From [Mycobacterium] nativiensis (GTDB taxonomy: Bacteria; Actinomycetota; Actinomycetes; Mycobacteriales; Mycobacteriaceae), in the NCBI RefSeq assembly GCF_020172685.1, contig NZ_CP083986.1, forward strand, positions 3,517,973 to 3,581,972: a DNA stretch of 64,000 bases. The letters are read 5' to 3'. A program made the translations under genes and the position numbers. Positions 57,644-64,000 of this stretch are shown here, in pieces; the first letter of the stretch is position 1; every line of letters begins with the position of its first letter. Below the pieces are notes generated by a model. The model was given only the letters and a program-made list of their open reading frames with translations. It had not been told where the DNA came from and did no database searches.

Positions 57644-58990
57644 GTGTCAGAAATAAAGCGTGGGAGCGTGGCGCGCAACGCGAAGCTGGCCACCCTGCCG
57701 GTCGGCTTTGCCGGTCGAGCAGCGCTGGGCCTGGGAAAACGGCTGACCGGCAAGTCGAAAGACGACGTCACAGCCGAGCTCATGGAGAAGGCGGCCAACC
57801 AGTTGTTCACCGTCCTCGGTGAACTCAAGGGCGGCGCCATGAAGGTCGGGCAGGCACTGTCGGTGATGGAGGCGGCCATCCCCGAGCAGTTCGGCGAGCC
57901 CTACCGGGAGGCGCTGACCAAGCTGCAGAAGGACGCCCCGCCGCTGCCGGCCGACAAGGTGCACCGGGTGCTCGACGCCCAGCTCGGCACCAAATGGCGC
58001 GAGCGATTCAGCTCCTTCGACGACGAGCCCGTCGCCTCGGCCAGCATCGGTCAGGTGCACCGCGGCGTCTGGGCCGACGGCCGGCCGGTCGCGGTCAAGA
58101 TCCAGTACCCGGGCGCCGACGAGGCGCTGCGCGCCGACCTGAAGACCATCCGGCGGTTGACCGGCGTCTTCAAACAGCTGGCCCCCGGCGTCGACGTGCA
58201 GGGCGTGGTCGACGAGCTGATCGAACGCACCGAGATGGAGCTGGACTACCGGCTTGAGGCCGACAACCAGCGGATCTTCGCCAAGGCCTACAAGGACCAC
58301 CCGCATTTCGTCATCCCCAATGTGGTGGCCAGCGCCCCCAAGACGGTGATCCAGGAGTGGATCGAGGGTGTCGGCATGGCCGAGATCATCCGCAACGGCA
58401 CCGTCGAGCAGCGCGACCTGATGGGCACCCGGCTGGCCGAGTTCACCTGGGACGCCGCGCGCCGGCTGGAGCTGATCCACGGCGACGCCCACCCCGGCAA
58501 CTTCATGCTGATCGAGGGCGGCAAGATGGGCATCATCGACTTCGGCGCGGTCGCGCCGATGCCGGGCGGGTTCCCACCGGAGCTGGGCGCGGCGGTCCGC
58601 TACGCGCGCGACAATGACTACGACAACGTCATCGTGACGATGCGCCAGGGCGGCTTCATCCAGAAGGGCCAGGACGTCTCGATCCGCGAGATCGACGAGA
58701 TGCTGCGCCAGTACGTCGAGCCGGTGGAAGTCGACGTGTTCCACTACAGCCGCAAGTGGCTGATGCGGATGGCCGGCAAGCAGCTGGAACGCCCCGTCGA
58801 GCAGCTCAAGACGGCCCGTCAGCTGGATCTGCCGCCCAAGCTGGCCATGCCGATGCGGGTGCTCGCCTCGACCACGGCGATCATGTGTCAGCTCGACGCG
58901 CACGTGCCGGTCAAGCGGCTGTCCGAGGAACTGGTGCCGGGCTTCGTCGCCGACCCCGACAACGGCGCAACCGTCGGTCCCTCGGCCTAG
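57644..58990 (+). CDS. ABC1/UbiB-type atypical kinase (Rv3197-like)
   Basis: 448 residues from the GTG at 57644 (then SEIKRGSVARN); an ATG at 57629 would add five. ABC1 features: KGGAMKVGQALS, ASASIGQVHRG with the Ala-rich nucleotide loop, VAVKIQYPG, and catalytic HGDAHPGNFML (about 287-297) followed by IIDFGAV. Protein-like kinase of unknown substrate. The M. tuberculosis homologue has been linked to macrolide tolerance through WhiB7, whose gene is immediately convergent here. Confidence 0.92.
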   Translation: MSEIKRGSVARNAKLATLPVGFAGRAALGLGKRLTGKSKDDVTAELMEKAANQLFTVLGELKGGAMKVGQALSVMEAAIPEQFGEPYREALTKLQKDAPPLPADKVHRVLDAQLGTKWRERFSSFDDEPVASASIGQVHRGVWADGRPVAVKIQYPGADEALRADLKTIRRLTGVFKQLAPGVDVQGVVDELIERTEMELDYRLEADNQRIFAKAYKDHPHFVIPNVVASAPKTVIQEWIEGVGMAEIIRNGTVEQRDLMGTRLAEFTWDAARRLELIHGDAHPGNFMLIEGGKMGIIDFGAVAPMPGGFPPELGAAVRYARDNDYDNVIVTMRQGGFIQKGQDVSIREIDEMLRQYVEPVEVDVFHYSRKWLMRMAGKQLERPVEQLKTARQLDLPPKLAMPMRVLASTTAIMCQLDAHVPVKRLSEELVPGFVADPDNGATVGPSA

Positions 58991-58994
58991 GCAC

Positions 58995-59240
58995 TCACGC
59001 CGCGACCGGCTGCTTACGCGGCCGGCCGCGGGGCCGTTTGCGACCGATGACGGCGCCGCGGTCGAGGATCTCGCCGCCCCACACCCCCCACGGTTCGGCG
59101 CGCTGCAATGCCACCGCCAGGCACTGCTGACGGATCGGGCAGGCGCCGCACAGCGTCTTGGCCCGCTCCAGATCGGCTGGCTCGTCGGCGAACCACAGGT
59201 CGGGTTCGCGGTTACACGGCAACTCCGGCCGGTTCTTCAT
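58995..59240 (-). CDS. whiB7: WhiB7 transcriptional activator of antibiotic resistance
   Basis: 81 residues from the ATG at 59240; a GTG at 59249 would add three and is not excluded. Iron-sulfur ligands Cys9, Cys31, Cys34 and Cys40 (CGAC, then QQC), the turn motif WGVWGGE, and the AT-hook KRPRGRPRK at the C-terminus identify WhiB7. It activates efflux, ribosome-protection and other drug-tolerance genes on translation stress. An attenuator leader with uORF lies between promoter and gene. Confidence 0.97.
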   Translation of the reverse strand: MKNRPELPCNREPDLWFADEPADLERAKTLCGACPIRQQCLAVALQRAEPWGVWGGEILDRGAVIGRKRPRGRPRKQPVAA

Positions 59241-59293
59241 GGTGCTCACCTGCTCTCGGGTGTCTTCTGCGGGAATGGGCGGGAATGGAGACG

Positions 59294-59333
59294 AAAAAAA
59301 ATGGCCACGGTCCCTTCGCGGGTCCGTGGCCAT
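59294..59333 (-). terminator. Intrinsic attenuator terminator in the whiB7 leader
   Basis: On the minus strand ATGGCCACGG pairs with CCGTGGCCAT (10 bp); after a T/T mismatch an inner CCC/GGG pair closes a TTCGC-type loop, and a run of seven or eight T follows. This is a textbook Rho-independent terminator, rare in mycobacteria, placed between uORF stop and whiB7 start. A small alternative hairpin, GCCA-CCGA-TGGC (59340-59329), shares its 5' arm and could be the antiterminator. Confidence 0.9.
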
Positions 59334-59354
59334 CGGTGGCTGAGCTACAAAGCG

Positions 59355-59459
59355 TTAGGCAAAACCCCGATGCACGGACTCGTCGGCCGCGGCGGCATGC
59401 GCGCCAGCGGCACGCGCGGCAGCGGCCGCGCGTACGACGATGGCAGTCGGGGTGATCAT
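59355..59459 (-). CDS. whiB7 leader upstream ORF (34 codons)
   Basis: ATG at 59459, TAA at 59357-59355. The 34-residue peptide starts MITPTAIVVRA, is 14/34 Ala, and ends ESVHRGFA. The predicted transcription start (about 59461-59462) leaves only 2-3 nt before the ATG, so the uORF would be near-leaderless. Ribosome stalling here is the known trigger for whiB7 induction: stalling prevents terminator formation. Too short for routine gene calling, but its position and terminator make it convincing. Confidence 0.82.
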   Translation of the reverse strand: MITPTAIVVRAAAAARAAGAHAAAADESVHRGFA

Positions 59460-59467
59460 GGTGACCC

Positions 59468-59505
59468 AGGCTAGCGGGTCGCCGCTGGACGACACAACCG
59501 AATTT
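59468..59505 (-). promoter_or_regulatory. whiB7 promoter with AT-rich WhiB7 autoregulatory element
   Basis: Reading the minus strand: -35 TTGTGT at 59497-59492, 18 bp, -10 TAGCCT at 59473-59468. AAATT lies at 59505-59501, three bases upstream of the -35, the position where WhiB7 AT-hooks touch DNA in its regulon promoters. It supports positive autoregulation. The uvrD2 stop is only about 14 bp upstream. Confidence 0.8.
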
Positions 59506-59518
59506 CTGACCTGCGCAT

Positions 59519-61612
59519 TCAGCCGCGGTTGCGGACCATCTCGAGCACATCGGAGCCGAACTGCTCCAGCTTGCGCGCGCCGATGCCCGGGATGGCGACC
59601 AGGGCGGCCTCATCGACGGGCAGCATCTCGGCGATCGCGGTGAGGGTGTTGTCGGAAAAGACGATGTAGGCGGGCACTTTCAGCTCGCCGGCAGTGCGCA
59701 GCCGCCAGTCCTTGAGCGCCACCAACAGCTCGGTGTCGACGTCGGCCGCACAGGTCTCGCAACGGCTCAACATGATCGCCGCCGGGGTGGCCAAGGCCTT
59801 ACTGCACACCCGACAGTGTTTCGGGGCACCGCGCGCCCGGCGCCGGCTGGGTGACGACGTGGCGTCGGCCTGCGGCGCGATCCCGCTGAGAAACCGGGAC
59901 GGCTTGCGCGACGCCCGCCCGCCCGGGGCGCGGGCCAACGCCCAGCTCAACGCCAAGTGGATGCGCGCCCGGGTGACGCCGACGTAGAGCAGCCGGCGTT
60001 CCTCTTCGACGGCCTCACTGTCCGGGCCGTGTGCCAGGGCATGCGAGATCGGCAACGTCCCGTCGGCGAGGCCCACCAGGAACACCGCGTCCCACTCCAG
60101 GCCCTTGGCGGCGTGCAGTGAGGCCAGGGTGACGCCCTGCACGGTCGGCGGATGCCGGGAGTCGGCGCGCAGCCGCAGCTCGGCCAGCAGGCCGGTCAGG
60201 TCCAGGTCCGGGCGCTGCGCCACTTCGTCGTCAACCAGTTCGGCCAGCGCACCCAGGGCCTCCCAGCGTTCGCGCGCCTGGGCGCCGGTCGGCGGCTCGG
60301 CGGTCAGGCCGAGCGGCTCCAGCACGGCGCGCACGGTGTCGGGCAGGCTCTGGCCCTCGGTGTCGCGCTGCGCGGCCCGCTGCAACGCGACCAGCGCCTG
60401 GCGGATCTCCTGGCGGGTGAAGAACCCCTCTCCCCCGCGGACCTGGTAGGCGACACCGGCCTCGGTGAGCGCCTCCTCGTACACCTCCGACTGGGCATTG
60501 ATCCGGTACAACACCGCGATCTCGGCGGCGGCGGTGCCGCCCTCGATCAGCCGGGCGATCGACTTGGCCACCGCGGTGGCCTCGGCGACCTCGTCGGGGT
60601 GCTCCCGGAAGGTCGGCGTCGGGCCGGATTCGCGCTGACCGATCAACTTCAGCTTGCTGCCCGCCACCCGGCCGCGGGCCGCGGCGATCACCCGGTTGGC
60701 CAGCGACACCACCTCCGGGGTGGACCGGTAGTCACGTTCCAGCCGCACCAGGGCGGCGTCGGGGAATCGGCGGGTGAAGTCGAGCAGGTAGCGCGGGGAG
60801 GCGCCGGTGAACGAGTAGATGGTCTGGTTGGCGTCGCCGACCACGGTCAGGTCATCGCGCTGCCCCAGCCACGCCGACAGCACCCGCTGCTGCAGCGGGG
60901 TGACGTCCTGGTATTCGTCGACGACGAAGCAGCGGTAGCGGTCCCGGAATTCGGCGGCCACCGCCGCGTCATTCTCGATCGCGGCGGCGGTGTGCAGCAG
61001 CAAGTCGTCGAAGTCGAGCATTGTGACCTCGCCGCGGACCTTCAGCGACTCATACCCGGCGTAGACCTCGGCGAGCTGCGCGGCATCCACCGGGGTGTCG
61101 CGGCCGGCGGCGGCCACGGCTTCCGGGTACTGCTCCGGCCCGATCAGGGACGCCTTGGCCCACTCGATCTCGCCGGCCACGTCGCGGACGTCGTCGTTGC
61201 TCAAGCGCAGCCCGGCATGCCCGGCGGCGCGGGCCACCACCCCGAACTTGCGGTCCAGCAGTTCCCAGGACGTGTCACCGACCACCCGCGGCCAGAAGTA
61301 GCGCAGCTGCCGGCGTGCGGCGGCGTGAAAGGTCAGCGCCTGCACGTTGCCGACCCCGGAGCCGCTGGCCGCCCCCAGGGCACGCAGCCGGGAACGCATC
61401 TCGCCGGCGGCGCGCTGGGTGAACGTCACCGCCAGCACCTGCCCGGGCGCCACGTGACCGCCCGCCACCAGCTGGGCGATCCGGTGGGTGATGGTGCGGG
61501 TCTTGCCGGTCCCGGCCCCGGCCAGCACGCACACCGGCCCGCGCGGCGCCAGCACGGCAGCACGCTGCTCGTCGTCCAGGGCGGCGATCAGCGGGTCGGC
61601 CATGGTGTCCAT
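59519..61612 (-). CDS. uvrD2: ATP-dependent DNA helicase UvrD2
   Basis: 697 residues. SF1 helicase motifs: Walker [12 protein letters not shown] (about 30-40), motif [44 protein letters not shown], and [10 protein letters not shown]. The C-terminus has a tetracysteine zinc module (CRVC ... CETC) and an HRDC domain (last 75 residues), the domain order unique to mycobacterial UvrD2. Motor in DNA repair. The start at 61612 has an in-frame ATG at 61603 (MADPL), also usable. Precedes whiB7 on the same strand. Confidence 0.96.
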   Translation of the reverse strand: MDTMADPLIAALDDEQRAAVLAPRGPVCVLAGAGTGKTRTITHRIAQLVAGGHVAPGQVLAVTFTQRAAGEMRSRLRALGAASGSGVGNVQALTFHAAARRQLRYFWPRVVGDTSWELLDRKFGVVARAAGHAGLRLSNDDVRDVAGEIEWAKASLIGPEQYPEAVAAAGRDTPVDAAQLAEVYAGYESLKVRGEVTMLDFDDLLLHTAAAIENDAAVAAEFRDRYRCFVVDEYQDVTPLQQRVLSAWLGQRDDLTVVGDANQTIYSFTGASPRYLLDFTRRFPDAALVRLERDYRSTPEVVSLANRVIAAARGRVAGSKLKLIGQRESGPTPTFREHPDEVAEATAVAKSIARLIEGGTAAAEIAVLYRINAQSEVYEEALTEAGVAYQVRGGEGFFTRQEIRQALVALQRAAQRDTEGQSLPDTVRAVLEPLGLTAEPPTGAQARERWEALGALAELVDDEVAQRPDLDLTGLLAELRLRADSRHPPTVQGVTLASLHAAKGLEWDAVFLVGLADGTLPISHALAHGPDSEAVEEERRLLYVGVTRARIHLALSWALARAPGGRASRKPSRFLSGIAPQADATSSPSRRRARGAPKHCRVCSKALATPAAIMLSRCETCAADVDTELLVALKDWRLRTAGELKVPAYIVFSDNTLTAIAEMLPVDEAALVAIPGIGARKLEQFGSDVLEMVRNRG

Positions 61613-61680
61613 CTTGACAGGAGCCTCTGACGCCCCGGCCGCGAGCGGCCCCGCGTCCTCAGCGACTAGTTTGAACAGCT

Positions 61681-61941
61681 ATGACCGACAGCAATTCGCC
61701 GCTCGTGATGTACACCACCCAATGGTGCGGCTACTGCCGCCAGCTCAAGGCCGCGCTGAAGAACTTCGACATCGCCTACGACGAGGTCGACATCGAATCC
61801 GACCCGACCGCCGCGGAATTCGTCGCCTCGGCCAACGGCGGCAATCGGACGGTCCCGACGCTGCGATTCGCCGACGGCTCGACCATGACGAACCCGACCG
61901 GGCGTGAGGTCAAGAAGAAGTTGGAGCAGCTCGCCGGCTGA
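61681..61941 (+). CDS. mrx1: Mycoredoxin (glutaredoxin-like)
   Basis: 86 residues. Active-site WCGYC at 15-19 and the cis-Pro of TVPTL fit a glutaredoxin fold that uses mycothiol, the mycobacterial low-molecular thiol, as in Rv3198A (Mrx1). Reduces mixed disulfides. TAGTTT at 61667-61672 could be a -10, making the mRNA near-leaderless. Divergent from uvrD2 and convergent with nudC. Confidence 0.93.
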   Translation: MTDSNSPLVMYTTQWCGYCRQLKAALKNFDIAYDEVDIESDPTAAEFVASANGGNRTVPTLRFADGSTMTNPTGREVKKKLEQLAG

Positions 61942-61948
61942 TCGTTTG

Positions 61949-62010
61949 CGCGAGCAGTCGCGAATGGTCCCCGAGACCGAGCGATCAGGGGACTTTCGCG
62001 CCTGCTCGCG
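61949..62010. terminator. Long inverted repeat between mycoredoxin and nudC
   Basis: Arms pair in three blocks: CGCGAGCAG/CTGCTCGCG, CGCGAA/TTCGCG and GTCCCC/GGGGAC (21 bp in all) with one mismatch, a small bulge, and a 15-nt loop. It fills the 75-bp gap between the two convergent stop codons and would act in both directions. Its length and sequence suggest a mycobacterial dispersed palindrome. Confidence 0.8.
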
Positions 62011-62016
62011 GAGGAA

Positions 62017-62937
62017 TCAGACCGACTCGGCCCAGGATTCGATGATCGTCCGGGCGATCGAGATCGACCCGGGCAACAGCAGTTTCGCGTCGGCGTTGCC
62101 GCCGTCCCAGGCTCCGGCCGCCAGCGCGGCCCGCACCTCCTCGCGGGTGAACCACGCGGCCTCGGTGATCTCGCCGTCATTGAAGACGAACCCCTCGCCC
62201 GGGTCGGCGACGGCATGGAAGCCGACCATCAGCGACCTCGGGAACGGCCAGGGCTGGCTGCCCAGGTAGCTGACGTCGCGCACGGACAGCCCGACCTCTT
62301 CGTGGACCTCGCGGACCACGCAGGCCTCGAACGACTCGCCGGCCTCGACGAATCCCGCCAACAGCGAGAACATCCGAACCGGCCAGTTGTGCTGGCGGGC
62401 CAGCACCACCCGGTCGGCGCCGTCGTGCACCAGACAGATCACCGCGGGGTCGATTCGCGGGAACTCCTCGGCACCGGTGAGCGGGTTGGTTCGCGCCCAC
62501 CCGCTGCGCGCCGACCTGGTGGGGGTGCCGTCGACTGGCGAAAACCGGGCGTTCTCATGCCAATTCAGCAGGGCGATCGCCGAGGACACCAGCTGGGCAC
62601 TGGCGTCGTCGAAGATGTTGCCGGTCGCGCGCAGGTCCAGCACGGTGACATCCGAGTCCGGCGGGGCCTGCAGGGCGCTGCGGACGGCCCAGACGTGCCG
62701 GCCGTCCCCGATGCGGCCGAGGAACACCGCGTCCGGCGGCGGTGTGTCGCCGAGTTCGACGGCGGCGTGCAGCACCACCCGGCCGTCGGCGACCAGCACC
62801 TGGTTTCGCGGATCCACCCGCACCAGCGCCGCGGCCGACCAACCGGCGACGGCCGCGTCGGTGTCGGTGCGCAACTGGTCGGCCCGGTCGGCACCGACCC
62901 GTGACAGCAGGGGTACCTCGCGCAGTCGGAAGCTCAC
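62017..62937 (-). CDS. nudC: NADH pyrophosphatase NudC
   Basis: 306 residues. Nudix box GFVEAGESFEACVVREVHEEVG (about 190-211) and the NudC-type SQPWPFPRSLM, which marks NADH pyrophosphatase/NAD-decapping specificity, are intact. The four-Cys zinc ribbon of E. coli NudC is absent: the segment before the Nudix fold (SPVDGTPTRSARSGWARTNP) has no cysteine. Rv3199c is recalled to be the same. Overlaps the K+ channel gene by 4 bp. It hydrolyses NAD(H) and NAD-capped RNA. Confidence 0.93.
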   Translation of the reverse strand: MSFRLREVPLLSRVGADRADQLRTDTDAAVAGWSAAALVRVDPRNQVLVADGRVVLHAAVELGDTPPPDAVFLGRIGDGRHVWAVRSALQAPPDSDVTVLDLRATGNIFDDASAQLVSSAIALLNWHENARFSPVDGTPTRSARSGWARTNPLTGAEEFPRIDPAVICLVHDGADRVVLARQHNWPVRMFSLLAGFVEAGESFEACVVREVHEEVGLSVRDVSYLGSQPWPFPRSLMVGFHAVADPGEGFVFNDGEITEAAWFTREEVRAALAAGAWDGGNADAKLLLPGSISIARTIIESWAESV

Positions 62938-64000
62938 TGGTTGCTCACCGTCCGCACGTACAGCAACCGGTCGCCGCCTTCGATGGCATCCACTTCCGGT
63001 CTGTCCAGCCGCAGCAGCTGCCCGTCGCGGACCACGGCGAGAACGATTTCGTTGAGGTGGTTCGCCGATGCGCCGACCTCCTGCTGCTCCACCTCCCGCT
63101 CGGCGATGGCGTACCCGGCATCCGGGGTGAGCAGATCCTCGATGATCCCGACCACGTTGGGCGTGGTGGTGGCGATGCCGAGCAGTCGCCCGGCGGTCTC
63201 GGAGGACACCACCACCGAGTTGGCGCCGGACTGCTCCAACAGGTGCTGGTTCTCGGCTTCCCGAATGGCCGCCACGATGGTGGCCTGCGGGGCGATCTCG
63301 CGGGCGGTCAGGGTCACCAGCGCCGCCGTGGCATCCGAGCCGGTGGCCACCACGATCGCCGCGGCACGCTGGGCGCTGGCCAGCCGCAGCACATCCGACC
63401 GGGTCGCATCGCCGTCCACTGTCACCAGCCCGGCGGTCTTCGCGCGTTCGAGCACGGCCCGGTCGTTGTCCACCACGACGATGTCACTGGGGGTGGTCTC
63501 GTCGTCGCCGAGCATCGCGGCGATCGCGGTCTTCCCCTTGGTGCCGTAGCCGATCACGATGGTGTGGTCTCGCACTCTTTTCCTCCAACGCTGAATCCGG
63601 AATGCCTGCTGGGAGGTCTCGGTGAACGCCTCCACGGTCGTTCCCACCAACAGGATCAGGAAGGCGATCCGCAGCGGGGTGATGACCAGGACGTTGATCA
63701 TGCGGGCGTACTCGGTGACGGGCGTGATGTCGCCGTACCCGGTGGTCGACAGGGTCACCGCGGAGTAGTAGAGGCAGTCCAGGAAGGTCAACCGGTCGCC
63801 CTGCACGTCCTGGTAGCCGTCGCGGTCGAGGTAGACCAGCAGCGAGGAGACCACCAGTGCGCCCAGCGCGATCAGGCTTCGCTTGTAGACGGTACGGCCG
63901 GGACTGGACTGCCCCTGCGGGATGCGCAGTACGCCGACGAGTGCATGGCTGGGTTGGGCGGTCAGCGACTCGTCGAGGCGACGCAACCGCCGCCAGCTAG
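62934..64000 (-). CDS. Potassium channel with TrkA-N (RCK) domain, 5' end outside window
   Basis: At least 355 residues are visible; the frame stays open from 62936 to the window edge (the earliest in-window start is a TTG at 63986), so the N-terminus is probably missing, as expected from the somewhat longer Rv3200c. Two helices flank the selectivity filter TTGYGD (about 80-85 of the visible part), then an RCK domain: IVIGYGTKGKTAIAAML, VVVDND, VDGDATRSD. Voltage-independent K+ channel or sensor, overlapping nudC. Confidence 0.9.
   Translation of the reverse strand, partial: SWRRLRRLDESLTAQPSHALVGVLRIPQGQSSPGRTVYKRSLIALGALVVSSLLVYLDRDGYQDVQGDRLTFLDCLYYSAVTLSTTGYGDITPVTEYARMINVLVITPLRIAFLILLVGTTVEAFTETSQQAFRIQRWRKRVRDHTIVIGYGTKGKTAIAAMLGDDETTPSDIVVVDNDRAVLERAKTAGLVTVDGDATRSDVLRLASAQRAAAIVVATGSDATAALVTLTAREIAPQATIVAAIREAENQHLLEQSGANSVVVSSETAGRLLGIATTTPNVVGIIEDLLTPDAGYAIAEREVEQQEVGASANHLNEIVLAVVRDGQLLRLDRPEVDAIEGGDRLLYVRTVSNQ

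Overview
The window is a contig fragment of a high-GC mycobacterium, probably a non-tuberculous one. Gene content and order match M. tuberculosis homologues (Rv3103c-Rv3106, Rv3137-Rv3143, nuoA-N, Rv3167c-Rv3169, Rv3193c-Rv3200c). GTG starts, 4-bp stop/start overlaps and WhiB7 also fit Mycobacteriaceae. The first 19 bases are not genomic: they are the Tn5/Nextera mosaic end, so the left edge is a library or assembly boundary. The species cannot be named from the sequence alone.

Layout. 20-5100: minus-strand proline-rich membrane protein (cut by the contig end), MscS channel and prfB, divergent from fprA; then a small membrane protein and hisN. 5137-17933: fatty-acid and accessory catabolism, with fadE24-fadE23, a TetR/SDR/crotonase unit, a ring-cleaving-type cupin dioxygenase with an alpha/beta hydrolase, CaiB-type CoA transferase and HMG-CoA-lyase-like enzyme, a second TetR, and a tightly overlapping acyl-CoA dehydrogenase-kinase-DUF6285 trio that resembles the levulinate/4-hydroxyacid (LvaCAB, ACAD10/11) system. 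18031-34170: an atypical receiver followed by the complete 14-gene complex I operon nuoA-N, nearly all genes translationally coupled.

34299-50875 is a mosaic of small units: a DesA3-type desaturase with its reductase, an ECF42-type sigma factor with its YCII partner, a Gfo/Idh oxidoreductase with a PIG-L deacetylase, the Rv3167c-3168-3169 block, an LLM oxidoreductase with a hydrolase, fadB4, a ketosteroid-isomerase-like protein facing a steroid-5-alpha-reductase-like membrane enzyme, an AtoE-type transporter, and a MerR regulator divergent from an esterase with a textbook MerR operator. 50941-64000 is core mycobacterial sequence: initiator tRNA, a UPF0182 membrane protein, a PDZ-Lon protease, an Rv3195-like protein, an E1/ThiF-like TOMM-type protein, an ABC1 kinase, whiB7 with a complete attenuator leader (34-codon uORF plus intrinsic terminator), uvrD2, mycoredoxin, nudC and a K+ channel cut by the window edge.

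No transposase, phage gene, CRISPR array or gene-free stretch over 300 bases was seen. The most interesting points are the 4-hydroxyacyl-CoA-type module with its neighbouring catabolic cluster, the steroid-like convergent pair, the orphan E1-like protein among proteases, and the whiB7 leader.
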